DNA of 24,350 bases from a virus, in IMG/VR virus record IMGVR_UViG_3300000265_000002, positions 1 to 24,350 of that record. The stretch is one strand, 5' to 3'. Of this stretch, positions 14,644 through 22,160 are shown piece after piece. The position numbers and the translations under genes are program-made. The notes beneath the pieces were generated by a model that searched no databases, was not told where the DNA came from, and saw only the letters and a list, made by a program, of their open reading frames with translations. The first letter of the stretch is position 1. Each line of letters starts with the position of its first letter.

Positions 14644-17027
14644 TGATTCAAGAAGGGTTTTTAAAAAGTCAGCAAGTAGGACGTGACGGATTTGTATGGT
14701 GGATTGGTCAAGTTGTTCTTGAAGATCAGTGGGTAGTTAATATTCCTGGTCGTAGAACTGCAACCACTTCAGATCACTTGGGATTTGATTATAGATACAA
14801 AGTTCGTATTATGGGATACCATACTGCGGATGTTCAAGCACTTCCCGATGAAGATCTTCCTTGGGCAGGTGTAATGCTTCCTGTAACTGCAGGAACTGGT
14901 AATGGTGGAGCTTCTCAAACACCAAGCATTAGGCAAGGTGACTTTTGCTATGGTTTTTTCTTAGATGGTGAAAATGCTCAACATCCAATCATTATGGGTT
15001 TGATTGGATACAATCAATATGTTTCTATTAGCAAACTTCCTGCTGCTGCCTTTCAACCTTTCAGTGGATATACCAGTAGAGATCTTATCGCAAGGTATAA
15101 CTTAAATGTTGTACAAGAACCCGCAAAAGCACAACAAAACCCAGAAGGAGTAACACAACAGCAAGGGCAAGAAATAAATCCACAAGTTAATAACTCCAAT
15201 ATTCCAAAAAAGGATGGCGCTTCTGCTGAGCAAGCAATTGATGGATATGAATCTGAGTATTTAGATTCTGAATGTGAACCAATCGCTATAAGCAAAATGC
15301 AAAGGGATATTAAAAATGCAATCCAAAAAATTGAAAAATATAAAAAAACACTATCAAAATGGGAGAATGCTGTATCTACAAAAGTAAATGACATTAGAAA
15401 TGATCTAAGCACCACAAATGTAACTAACTTTCTTGACAATCTTATTCAGTTTGAGATTGATGAATCAACAAAATCTCTTAGCGAAGTAATAAAATGGGTT
15501 TTTGTAGAATCACAAAAGTTTGTTACTAAAAAAATAAATGACGCTGCTAAAGTATCTTATTTCAATCTATTTCCAAATCAAAGACCACAATTAAAAGAAG
15601 GTATTCAGAAAGCTAGTGAAGCGGTAGTTTGTCTTTTTAGAAACTTAATATCCAATCTGTTAAAAATGATTGGTAACTTCTTAAAAGATTCTTTGAATAA
15701 GTTTGTAAATGTTCCTCTTTGTGCCGTTGAAAATCTATTGGGAGGAATTTTTGGTGCTATTACTGGTCTTATTAATGGTGCATTAAATGATATTTTAGAA
15801 CCTATTGCATCTTTACTTGGAAACGCTTTTGATATTGCTGGAGATGTTCTAGACTTTATTACTGAACTTTTATCATTTATTCTTTGTGACGAAAAACCAG
15901 ATTGCGCTAAAACAACCGAATGGAGTATATGGGATGGTCCAGAACCATCTGCAAATCTAGACGTTGCTTCTATTGTTGATAAAGTTAAAGGTATTGCATC
16001 TGCTGTTTCTAACTTTGATATTGATCTAGATTTTATTGAAGACGTAAATCTTGCTGGAATAATTGATAGTGTTGCAGGTTGCTTTACTGGTCCTATCTTG
16101 TGTGGTCCTCCCACTGTGACTATCTTCGGTGGTGGTGGTTCTGGGGCGACTGCAAATGCAATCGTTAGCGGTGCAGGAAAACTGATTGGTGCTGATATTA
16201 CTGTACCTGGATCTGGATATACTTCTGCACCATTTGTTAAGTTCCAAGATAACTGTGGAAAAGGTACAGGTGGATTTGGAAGAAGTAAAATAGATGATCA
16301 AGGACGTGTTGCAAGTATTCAAATAGTTACCTCTGGAACTGGATATTTACCTACATTTGACGGAAGTTATGGTGGTGATGGAAGAACTTGGGCAGATAAA
16401 GATGATACGATTGTTCAGAGAGCAGATGGAACTTGGGATTCTCCTTATGGACCAGGAGAAGAAGTTATATTAAATCCAGGAGATCAGGTTCTTTTCCCTG
16501 GAAATGATACATATGAAGAGATTACTGATGGATCAGTAGTAGTTACACCTCAACAACAGGATCAAGAACAACAGGATCAAGAACTAGTTGAACCTATTTC
16601 AAGTGATGGATCAGTAGTAGTTACACCTCAACAACAGGATCAAGAACAACAGGATCAAGAACTAGTTGAACCTATTTCAAGTGATGGTCAATATCCAGTT
16701 GTTTTAGAGTTGATTGATGTTATTATAGATAGTCCAGGATATTCTTATAGTATTTTAGATGAAATAACTGTAACACCAGATAATGGTGTCAGAATATTCC
16801 CAATAATCAGTCCTATCGGATCTATTATTGGTGTAACAGTGGCAAGTGGTGGATTTGGATTCACAGACATTCCTGAGATAACAATTAGTTCTCAAACAGG
16901 ATTTAATGCAAGACTTACTCCAGTACTAGGAACTAAGTTTGTTGGTGAGCAAGAGATTTCTGAGATTGATGATCCAGAAATCATAACAAAAGTGGTAACT
17001 GTAGTTGATTGTGTAGGTAGATTCTAA
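14643..17027 (+). CDS. 5: gp5-like baseplate hub protein with OB fold, no lysozyme domain
   Basis: The 794-residue protein begins with a gp5-type OB fold (about 12-125): FVWWIGQVVLEDQWVVN, YRYKVRIMGYH, LPWAGVMLPV, IRQGDFCYGFFLDGENAQHPIIMGLIG. Residues 205-420 are helical, including long amphipathic or hydrophobic stretches (335-415). The rest is glycine-rich beta structure with GSGYTSAPFVKF, TSGTGYLP and SPGYSYS modules, interrupted by a duplicated Gln-rich segment (629-680). T4 gp5 has a lysozyme domain after the OB fold; I see none here. The gene follows gp27, its expected partner, and overlaps the CP12-like gene upstream and the spike-like gene downstream (TAATG). Alternatively it is a hub protein that has only borrowed the gp5 N-terminal domain. 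Confidence 0.75.
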   Translation: MIQEGFLKSQQVGRDGFVWWIGQVVLEDQWVVNIPGRRTATTSDHLGFDYRYKVRIMGYHTADVQALPDEDLPWAGVMLPVTAGTGNGGASQTPSIRQGDFCYGFFLDGENAQHPIIMGLIGYNQYVSISKLPAAAFQPFSGYTSRDLIARYNLNVVQEPAKAQQNPEGVTQQQGQEINPQVNNSNIPKKDGASAEQAIDGYESEYLDSECEPIAISKMQRDIKNAIQKIEKYKKTLSKWENAVSTKVNDIRNDLSTTNVTNFLDNLIQFEIDESTKSLSEVIKWVFVESQKFVTKKINDAAKVSYFNLFPNQRPQLKEGIQKASEAVVCLFRNLISNLLKMIGNFLKDSLNKFVNVPLCAVENLLGGIFGAITGLINGALNDILEPIASLLGNAFDIAGDVLDFITELLSFILCDEKPDCAKTTEWSIWDGPEPSANLDVASIVDKVKGIASAVSNFDIDLDFIEDVNLAGIIDSVAGCFTGPILCGPPTVTIFGGGGSGATANAIVSGAGKLIGADITVPGSGYTSAPFVKFQDNCGKGTGGFGRSKIDDQGRVASIQIVTSGTGYLPTFDGSYGGDGRTWADKDDTIVQRADGTWDSPYGPGEEVILNPGDQVLFPGNDTYEEITDGSVVVTPQQQDQEQQDQELVEPISSDGSVVVTPQQQDQEQQDQELVEPISSDGQYPVVLELIDVIIDSPGYSYSILDEITVTPDNGVRIFPIISPIGSIIGVTVASGGFGFTDIPEITISSQTGFNARLTPVLGTKFVGEQEISEIDDPEIITKVVTVVDCVGRF
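16527..16682 (+). repeat. Exact 78-bp tandem duplication within the gp5-like gene
   Basis: Copies at 16527-16604 and 16605-16682 are identical base for base. Each encodes 26 residues starting DGSVVVTPQQQ and ending LVEPISS, in frame. Each copy also contains a nested pair of 15-bp repeats (CAACAGGATCAAGAA twice). The encoded stretch is Gln/Glu/Asp-rich and probably an unstructured linker. Confidence 0.95.
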
Positions 17028-17647
17028 TGGCAGAACCAGTACGTTGCTACCATACTATTAGATATGGTAATGATCATGGAGAAATAATTTTTGGACACGT
17101 TCATGACGATGAGATTATTTCTGGTTGTCAGATTAGAACTGCAAATGATGGTGGGCGTCATTATATAACTATGGATAGTTCTGGTCTTTCTGAGACTGGT
17201 AGAAAAGGTGGAACTATAATGTCATCACCAGGATCCACTCAGATTGTTTGTGGTATGGATGTCGCAAAAGAAATACCAGCATTTATTACAATAGCGAAAA
17301 ATGGTGATATTGTTTTTAAAGCAAAACGGGGAAGGATCAGATTTATAGCAGAAAATATTGATTTGATTGCTAGTGGATCTGATGGAAAAAATGGTAGAAT
17401 CTTACTAAAAGGTAATGAAAAGGTTAGTATTAAAACTCAAATGTTTGATGTTGATGCTAATGCTTCGTGTAAAATAGTTTCAGAAAATACTGTAGATATT
17501 ATAGGAAAATCTATATTAAATGTTTATGGTGGTTTAATAGATTTTGCTGATGGAGCAACATCTATTAAAGGAGGAAAAGCATTGGGTGGATTATTCCCAT
17601 TCAGTAATGAAATTAAAAACTCACCTATTATTGGAGACTTTTTATAA
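17027..17647 (+). CDS. Beta-helical spike-like baseplate protein
   Basis: The 206-residue protein starts EPVRCYHTIRYGNDHGEIIFGHVHDDEIISG. From about residue 40 it has short alternating strands such as HYITMDSSGLSETGRKGG, AFITIAKNGDIVFKAKRGRIRFIAENIDLIASG and ILLKGNEKVSIKTQMFDVDANASCKIVSENTVDIIGKSILNVYGG. This regular VDI/IDL pattern resembles the C-terminal beta-helix of T4 gp5 and the DUF2345-like region of VgrG spikes. Placed one base after the gp5-like gene (TAATG), it may supply the needle as a separate polypeptide. Evidence is pattern-based; a different virion role is possible. The next gene begins directly after its stop. Confidence 0.6.
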   Translation: MAEPVRCYHTIRYGNDHGEIIFGHVHDDEIISGCQIRTANDGGRHYITMDSSGLSETGRKGGTIMSSPGSTQIVCGMDVAKEIPAFITIAKNGDIVFKAKRGRIRFIAENIDLIASGSDGKNGRILLKGNEKVSIKTQMFDVDANASCKIVSENTVDIIGKSILNVYGGLIDFADGATSIKGGKALGGLFPFSNEIKNSPIIGDFL

Positions 17648-18613
17648 ATGGCGAAACTACCTGATTGTCATATAACTAAGAGACTCTTTGTTGGCGAAGG
17701 TTTACCCGCATGTCTAGGAGTATCTGGAGCTGAGATTCGTGGTTCTTCATATATTGAAGGTCCTGCCGTTGTAGGTGTCCCATTAAAGTTTCTTCCATAT
17801 GAAGCTGGGGTGATGATCAGTAATGTTCAAAATACTGATATGCTTGCAGTACCAGCTCCAAGTATTGTAAAAATACGATCTACATCAGTACCAACACCGA
17901 TTGATGTAGTTATTGGAGATATTGCTGGACCTGTAGGAGTTAATATCTTCTGTGGTCCTATGCCATTTGTTGTTTCATCAACATCTATTTCTTTAAATAC
18001 TTTATTGCGATTTGATGTTTCTAACTTTGACTCAAAGGTTGCATCTCTAAAATCTGATATTGGAGCAAAGTTTTTTGCAGGAACAAAACTTGAAACTGGA
18101 TTTGATTCTAATCTGGGATTAGCATTTAATGCGGCACCTTTATTTGGTGAAGCTCCAGCAGCATATCCAGACTTTGCTAGTGCTGCTACAACTTTAAACA
18201 CAACTTACGGTATTGCTCTTTCTAAAAAACCATTTGATATTTTACACCCAACTAAGGATGGACATAGACTTAGATATGTTTCTTTAGAAGGACCAGCAGC
18301 AGAAGTATATTGTAGGGGTAAATCTACTTCTGATGTTATTGATCTGCCAGATTATTGGTTGGGATTGGTTGAGGAAGATTCTATAACCGTTAACTTAACT
18401 TCAGTTGGTAGTGATCAAAATCTATACGTCAAAGAAATTGTAGACAACAAGATTTATGTTGGTGGTGGAGTATTGATGAATGGAGAAAGATTATTTAAGT
18501 ACCACTATACAGTATTTGCAGAAAGAAAAGATACTGAAAAGAATATTCCAGAATATAAAGGGTTGACACCAGATGACTATCCAGGCGATAATAGTGAATA
18601 TAGATTGAGTTAG
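17648..18613 (+). CDS. Virion structural protein with a conserved C-terminal 'HPTK...EGP' module
   Basis: The 321-residue protein has a beta-rich N-terminus (GVSGAEIRGSSYIEGPAVVGVP) of the kind seen in prism or spike proteins, and a variable middle. A C-terminal module begins near residue 197: FDILHPTKDGHRLRYVSLEGPAAEVYCRG, IDLPDYWLGLVEEDSITVNLTSVGS and NLYVKEIVDNKIYVGG. I recognise this module from many cyanophage structural and fibre-like proteins, where it forms a C-terminal domain; the HPTK and EGP pattern resembles regions next to self-cleaving tail-fibre chaperones, but I see no clear catalytic dyad. It directly abuts the spike-like gene. The role is probably baseplate-distal spike or fibre; not assigned further. 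Confidence 0.6.
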   Translation: MAKLPDCHITKRLFVGEGLPACLGVSGAEIRGSSYIEGPAVVGVPLKFLPYEAGVMISNVQNTDMLAVPAPSIVKIRSTSVPTPIDVVIGDIAGPVGVNIFCGPMPFVVSSTSISLNTLLRFDVSNFDSKVASLKSDIGAKFFAGTKLETGFDSNLGLAFNAAPLFGEAPAAYPDFASAATTLNTTYGIALSKKPFDILHPTKDGHRLRYVSLEGPAAEVYCRGKSTSDVIDLPDYWLGLVEEDSITVNLTSVGSDQNLYVKEIVDNKIYVGGGVLMNGERLFKYHYTVFAERKDTEKNIPEYKGLTPDDYPGDNSEYRLS

Positions 18614-18614
18614 A

Positions 18615-19292
18615 ATGAAAAAAGTTCATGAGTTATTTCCCCTGGTAATCTACCAGGGAAGTTTGGATTGCCATGAAGAGTTTAAAGGAGATAATATAGA
18701 AAGTTTAAAGAAGTATTGGTTTAATGGTTATGAGCATGAATCTCCAGAAGCGTCGTCAAATATTTTTGCCCATTTAAATACTGACTATTCTGTGTTCTTC
18801 AAATCACTTAGAAAGGTATTTGATGATTATTTTGATACGTTGAATATAAAATATGATAGATTAAGTTATCATATATGCAAATCATGGGTTGTTTATCATA
18901 GAGATGATACTACTCCGCCAATGGCACCACATAATCACAATGAGGCAAATATAAGTTTTGTGTATTATTTAAATACTGACGAAACTTCTGATAGATTTGT
19001 TGCTATGCAAATGAATAACAGTAATGAAGTATGTCAAGGATTCTTTGATACTGCTGACGTACATAACCTCATGACAAACTTCAATAGATATAACTGCAAT
19101 AACTATACAATAACTCCTATAGAAGGTTCTGTTATTGTAATGCCTACTCAAACGTTCCATAAGACTATTAAAAAGAAAGCTAGAACAAATGAAAGAATTG
19201 CTATTGCTGGAGATGTTCGGGTTACTTTAAAACCAGAACATTTTAAACATCATCAAGGTTGTACACATCCCTCACAATGGTTGGAAATATGA
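18615..19292 (+). CDS. 2OG-Fe(II) oxygenase family protein
   Basis: The 225-residue protein matches the putative 2OG-Fe(II) oxygenase group common in cyanophages (PF13759-like). It has the opening HELFPLVIYQG, a SWVVYHRDDTTPPMAPHNHNE block with H108 and E110 as the likely HxE iron ligands, then ISFVYYLN. Further on are GSVIVMPTQTFHKTI with distal H182 and the NERIAIAGDV strand with R194, which would bind 2-oxoglutarate. Such enzymes hydroxylate proteins, bases or small molecules; the substrate is unknown. It lies in a tail operon, one base after the structural gene, and overlaps the ParB-like gene by ATGA. A strong hairpin (18640-18658) lies within its first codons. Confidence 0.8.
   Translation: MKKVHELFPLVIYQGSLDCHEEFKGDNIESLKKYWFNGYEHESPEASSNIFAHLNTDYSVFFKSLRKVFDDYFDTLNIKYDRLSYHICKSWVVYHRDDTTPPMAPHNHNEANISFVYYLNTDETSDRFVAMQMNNSNEVCQGFFDTADVHNLMTNFNRYNCNNYTITPIEGSVIVMPTQTFHKTIKKKARTNERIAIAGDVRVTLKPEHFKHHQGCTHPSQWLEI
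18640..18658 (+). other. Hairpin in the first codons of the 2OG oxygenase gene
   Basis: CCCTGGTA (18640-18647) and TACCAGGG (18651-18658) form a perfect 8-bp stem with a 3-nt loop, 25 nt after the ATG begins. No T run follows, so it is not an intrinsic terminator. It could slow initiation or be a processing site. Confidence 0.5.
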
Positions 19293-19615
19293 CGTATAAG
19301 ATTGTAAATGATTCTAGAAAACCTATTTTAATAAAACATTCTGAAATATGTTCCCCTCTACCAAATGATCTTCTCATAGATGATGTTGATACATCTTATC
19401 CAGGGATTGTTATTAAATACGAAAATGGTTATTTGATTGAAGATGGTGTTCATAGAATGGCAAAACTTCAAAAACAAGGAATATTTGAGTCTCTATTTTA
19501 TGTTGTAAGTATTGAAGAATATAGGAATGGAATGGTTTCCATGAAGTATCGAGAAACTTTTATAACTCTAGGTGCATGGAATCATAACTTTTTATCGCCA
19601 AGACCTCACAAATAA
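19289..19615 (+). CDS. Small ParB-like (DGxHR) protein
   Basis: I start at ATG 19289, which overlaps the oxygenase stop as ATGA; an upstream in-frame ATG at 19259 would overlap more with no gain. The 108-residue protein has the motif YLIEDGVHRMAKLQKQGI (D52, G53, H55, R56). This is the DGxHR-xxA signature of ParB/Srx-type folds, preceded by two short strands. Full ParB proteins are longer and bind DNA; this is a minimal domain like those found singly in phages, where some are nucleases or NTP-binding. Tight coupling to the oxygenase suggests joint action, but no substrate is visible. The stop codon is inside a late promoter motif. Confidence 0.65.
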   Translation: MTYKIVNDSRKPILIKHSEICSPLPNDLLIDDVDTSYPGIVIKYENGYLIEDGVHRMAKLQKQGIFESLFYVVSIEEYRNGMVSMKYRETFITLGAWNHNFLSPRPHK

Positions 19616-19618
19616 ATA
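19611..19618 (+). promoter_or_regulatory. T4-type late promoter motif
   Basis: AATAAATA matches the late consensus at 7 of 8 positions. It contains the TAA stop of the ParB-like gene (19613-19615) and lies 26 nt before the ATG at 19645. Confidence 0.55.
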
Positions 19619-19644
19619 AACCATAGCAATGTTATGCGGAAGAA

Positions 19645-21273
19645 ATGGCTAAAAAAAGGAATGTTGAATCTATCGATAAGATTACATCCCAACTTATTGC
19701 TGATAAGATAGATATTGATAGATTTTCTAGAGAGCAAATAGTTACTTTAGAAACTGCTAAAGTACCCTATCAAGAGGCATCTAAAAATTTAGATCTTTAT
19801 TTGCTTGAAAGTTGTCAAGAAGTAAATACTGCTTATGAAAATGTAGAAAAATCTTATCAAAAGAGAATAGATGCTGGCGGTGCCAGTGATTTATTTTGGA
19901 GGATTGTGGGAGTATCTAGTCTTACTTCTACTACTCCAAATCCGAATACTGGACCACAAACAAAAGTTGTCGGTGTTTCATATGAGTTAAGATGTGAACG
20001 TTTGTCGAGAACGTATGATGCACAAGAAAATGTTGGATCAGGTTCTTCCACTTTTGATTTTAACCCTTCTAGCGTTCAAATATATCTTGGGAGAGAAGCG
20101 GGTATTGGTGATCAGCAACCATTAACGTCAGCTGGTAGTGATATGGATAGTGTTTTTAAACCTGTCAATCTTCATGGGATAAAGATAGATATAGAACCAT
20201 ATAGTAGAGATGTTCTCGAAACTTATGTAAATGTTTCGATTGGAACCGCTGATCTTGGAGGAACAAGACTATTTTTAGGTGAAATATATGATGATATTGA
20301 AATTGGACAGTTAGTTTCTTCAGAACCACAAATCATATTTCCAGACTCTGGTGTTAATATTGTAACTGGCGTTGGTACTGCAATCGCAAATCTTACAGGA
20401 ATACCAAATACTTCTGGTGTAAATGGTGAGATAGTGACCTATGTTGATTTAAAAGACCCTGTAACTCAACTTGTAACTGCTCCATTATTTGATGGGCAAT
20501 ATCCGACATTCACATTCTCCATATCTCCAGATCAAGTCCCCGATAGTATTTCTGTTGGTGAACGTGATAGTCCTTATGAGCTTCAACAAGTGAAAAAAAT
20601 GGTTGCATCTGATGCTGGAACAGGTGTAGAAGTAGAATACGATAACTCTGGGGTGGAAGTGTATAATGCAGAATGGCAACATTTTATGGACGGATATCCA
20701 GACCCTAAGAATGTTAGTCGTATTATTAGAGAACCTAAAGTTGGAAGTGGAAAAGTATATTATCCAATTGGATTTGATAGAAAACCTTTGAAAGCTGATG
20801 GTGGTAATGCTGGTGAGGGAGATACCAGAACAATATCGGAGTATATTTCTACATTTGGTGGATTTTTAGATCCTAACACATCACAACATTCAGATTTTGT
20901 CCCCGCATATAGTAGTCAACTTAACAATACTCCAGAAATAGATGCTGAAATAAAATCTAATGAAACTGAAGCTTTACAAAAAGAGAGTTCATTGAAATAT
21001 AATGATGAGTTTTATAATAGTATTTCTCTTGCCAACAAAATAAAAAAGGAATATAATGATTTTAATATTAGAATATGGGCATATAGAGTTCAAATCGGAA
21101 AAGCTAAACAGGAAAAACTAGAAAAAGAAGAGCTTAAAACTCTTATCAATAATGATACATATAAACCTGTTGTCAATACTGGAGGGTCTCCAGTAGTAGA
21201 TAGAAACTATTCAATGTCTTCTAATACCACTTTAATGAGTTCGACAGTTTTGACATTTGATATCACTGTATAA
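19645..21273 (+). CDS. Conserved structural protein, function unknown
   Basis: The 542-residue protein has a helical N-terminus (1-80) with charged heptad-like spacing. A beta-rich body then has segments such as GVSYELRCERLSRTYDAQENVGSG, NLHGIKIDIEPYSRDVLETYVNVSIGTADLGGTRLFLGEIYDD, and a central VGERDSPYELQQVKKMVASDAGTGVEVEY region. A Lys/Glu-rich helix (435-495) precedes a Ser/Thr-rich C-terminus. It does not resemble a T4 protein I can name. Its position between the hub operon and further structural genes, and its late-type promoter, point to a virion component. Residues PDPKNVSRIIREPKVGSGKVYYPIG suggest a compact domain. Neither signal peptide nor membrane segment is visible. Confidence 0.7.
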   Translation: MAKKRNVESIDKITSQLIADKIDIDRFSREQIVTLETAKVPYQEASKNLDLYLLESCQEVNTAYENVEKSYQKRIDAGGASDLFWRIVGVSSLTSTTPNPNTGPQTKVVGVSYELRCERLSRTYDAQENVGSGSSTFDFNPSSVQIYLGREAGIGDQQPLTSAGSDMDSVFKPVNLHGIKIDIEPYSRDVLETYVNVSIGTADLGGTRLFLGEIYDDIEIGQLVSSEPQIIFPDSGVNIVTGVGTAIANLTGIPNTSGVNGEIVTYVDLKDPVTQLVTAPLFDGQYPTFTFSISPDQVPDSISVGERDSPYELQQVKKMVASDAGTGVEVEYDNSGVEVYNAEWQHFMDGYPDPKNVSRIIREPKVGSGKVYYPIGFDRKPLKADGGNAGEGDTRTISEYISTFGGFLDPNTSQHSDFVPAYSSQLNNTPEIDAEIKSNETEALQKESSLKYNDEFYNSISLANKIKKEYNDFNIRIWAYRVQIGKAKQEKLEKEELKTLINNDTYKPVVNTGGSPVVDRNYSMSSNTTLMSSTVLTFDITV

Positions 21274-21276
21274 ATA
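21269..21276 (+). promoter_or_regulatory. T4-type late promoter (exact consensus)
   Basis: TATAAATA is an exact T4 late consensus containing the TAA stop of the upstream gene (21271-21273). The ATG of the next gene is 32 nt downstream. Confidence 0.65.
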
Positions 21277-21308
21277 ATAAAAAATCGCCTCAAGATAGTA
21301 AAAATATT

Positions 21309-21929
21309 ATGTCTAAGTCTATTATCAATGTCGGTGCATTTGCTAATGACGCTAATGGAGATAGTTTAAGAGCAGCAGGTCAAAAAATCAATGACAACTT
21401 TACTGAGATCTATGATTATCTTGGGAATGGATCTGCAATTTCTGGCAATGTTCAATCTGCACAAACTGCATATTATTCTGAGATATCGGGAATCTCCACT
21501 TATTCCAAAGGATTAGCAGATAGTCCTCAGATTGCTGTAGATGGTGTTTCATGTGCAGGTATTGTTACTATGGCAAATAGTAACATTGTTGGAACTGCAG
21601 CAACATTTATTGCTGCAGGTATAACTACGGTAAGTTCTTCTTTACAAGCATTTCATAAAGTTGATTATAGTAATAACGACGTACAAGTACATATTTCAGA
21701 TTTTAAATCAGGATCTGTTTTTGAAGTTATTCTTAGAAACACATCTGGTGATTCTAGAAATATTCAAATTTTCACAAGTGAAACTGATACTGGTCATGTC
21801 GCCGTTCCTTTATTAGGATCATCCTATGGTACTTTAGTTACTACTGGAATTATTAGTCTTGGTGCTACCAGAATGATGAGTGTACGAATATGGAATGAGA
21901 ACGGTTCCGTCTACGGCACGTATGGTTGA
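21309..21929 (+). CDS. Tail-fibre-like structural protein
   Basis: The 206-residue protein begins with INVGAFANDANGDSLRAAGQKINDNFTEIYDYLGNG. This is the widespread 'INVG-x-xND-x-xGDSLR-x-A-x-KIN-x-NF-x-E-Y' module found at the N-terminus of many phage fibre and virion proteins, likely a trimerisation or attachment segment. The rest is Ser/Thr/Gly-rich beta structure (GIVTMANSNIVGTAATFIAAGITTVSSS, VQVHISDFKSGSVFEVILRNTSGD) without enzymatic motifs. It has its own exact late promoter motif. The TGA stop lies within the -35 box of the promoter that drives the three following small genes. Confidence 0.65.
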   Translation: MSKSIINVGAFANDANGDSLRAAGQKINDNFTEIYDYLGNGSAISGNVQSAQTAYYSEISGISTYSKGLADSPQIAVDGVSCAGIVTMANSNIVGTAATFIAAGITTVSSSLQAFHKVDYSNNDVQVHISDFKSGSVFEVILRNTSGDSRNIQIFTSETDTGHVAVPLLGSSYGTLVTTGIISLGATRMMSVRIWNENGSVYGTYG

Positions 21930-21954
21930 CAACTGCCCTCCACCCTGCTAAGAT
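21926..21954 (+). promoter_or_regulatory. Sigma70-type promoter for three small genes
   Basis: TTGACA (21926-21931), exactly 17 bp, then TAAGAT (21949-21954) with TGC (21946-21948) as extended -10. Predicted initiation is near 21961. The upstream stop TGA (21927-21929) is part of the -35 hexamer. Because the ATG at 21957 would lie at or before the transcription start, the next in-frame ATG (21984) is the likely start. Confidence 0.65.
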
Positions 21955-21983
21955 ATATGGGTAATCAAGAACAGGACAACGAA

Positions 21984-22160
21984 ATGCAAGATGAGTACCT
22001 GGCAAGGTGCGTTGTAGATCCATCTCGTAAAACAGTTTATATCTATGGGAGTGAAGGAAACGAAAATGAAATCGTTTGCGAGACCATTGATCAGTTTATG
22101 AACATACTTAAGTTTATTCGTGCTACAGTTGATGAAGACATTTTAGGTTACGCTGAATGA
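21984..22160 (+). CDS. Small conserved cyanophage-type protein, function unknown
   Basis: I start at ATG 21984, not 21957. The promoter places transcription initiation near 21961, AGGA (21973-21976) is properly spaced, and the resulting MQDEYLARCVVDP start resembles relatives I recall. The 58-residue acidic protein has a beta strand RKTVYIYGSEGNE, then CETIDQFMNILKFIRATV, suggesting a small alpha/beta fold. No enzymatic motif is visible. It is the first gene of a three-gene cassette; its TGA overlaps the next ATG (ATGA at 22157). Confidence 0.7.
   Translation: MQDEYLARCVVDPSRKTVYIYGSEGNENEIVCETIDQFMNILKFIRATVDEDILGYAE

Noticed and set aside
15605-16114. 169-codon minus-strand open frame inside the gp5-like gene
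   Set aside because: It is a shadow of the coding frame; there is no ribosome site and the composition mirrors the complementary codons.
14643-17027. Lysozyme domain expected in a gp5 protein
   Set aside because: I found no lysozyme motif between the OB fold and the glycine-rich end; the region is helical instead.
21957-21983. ATG 21957 as the start of the first small cassette gene
   Set aside because: The predicted transcription start (about 21961) lies after it and no ribosome site precedes it; ATG 21984 fits better.
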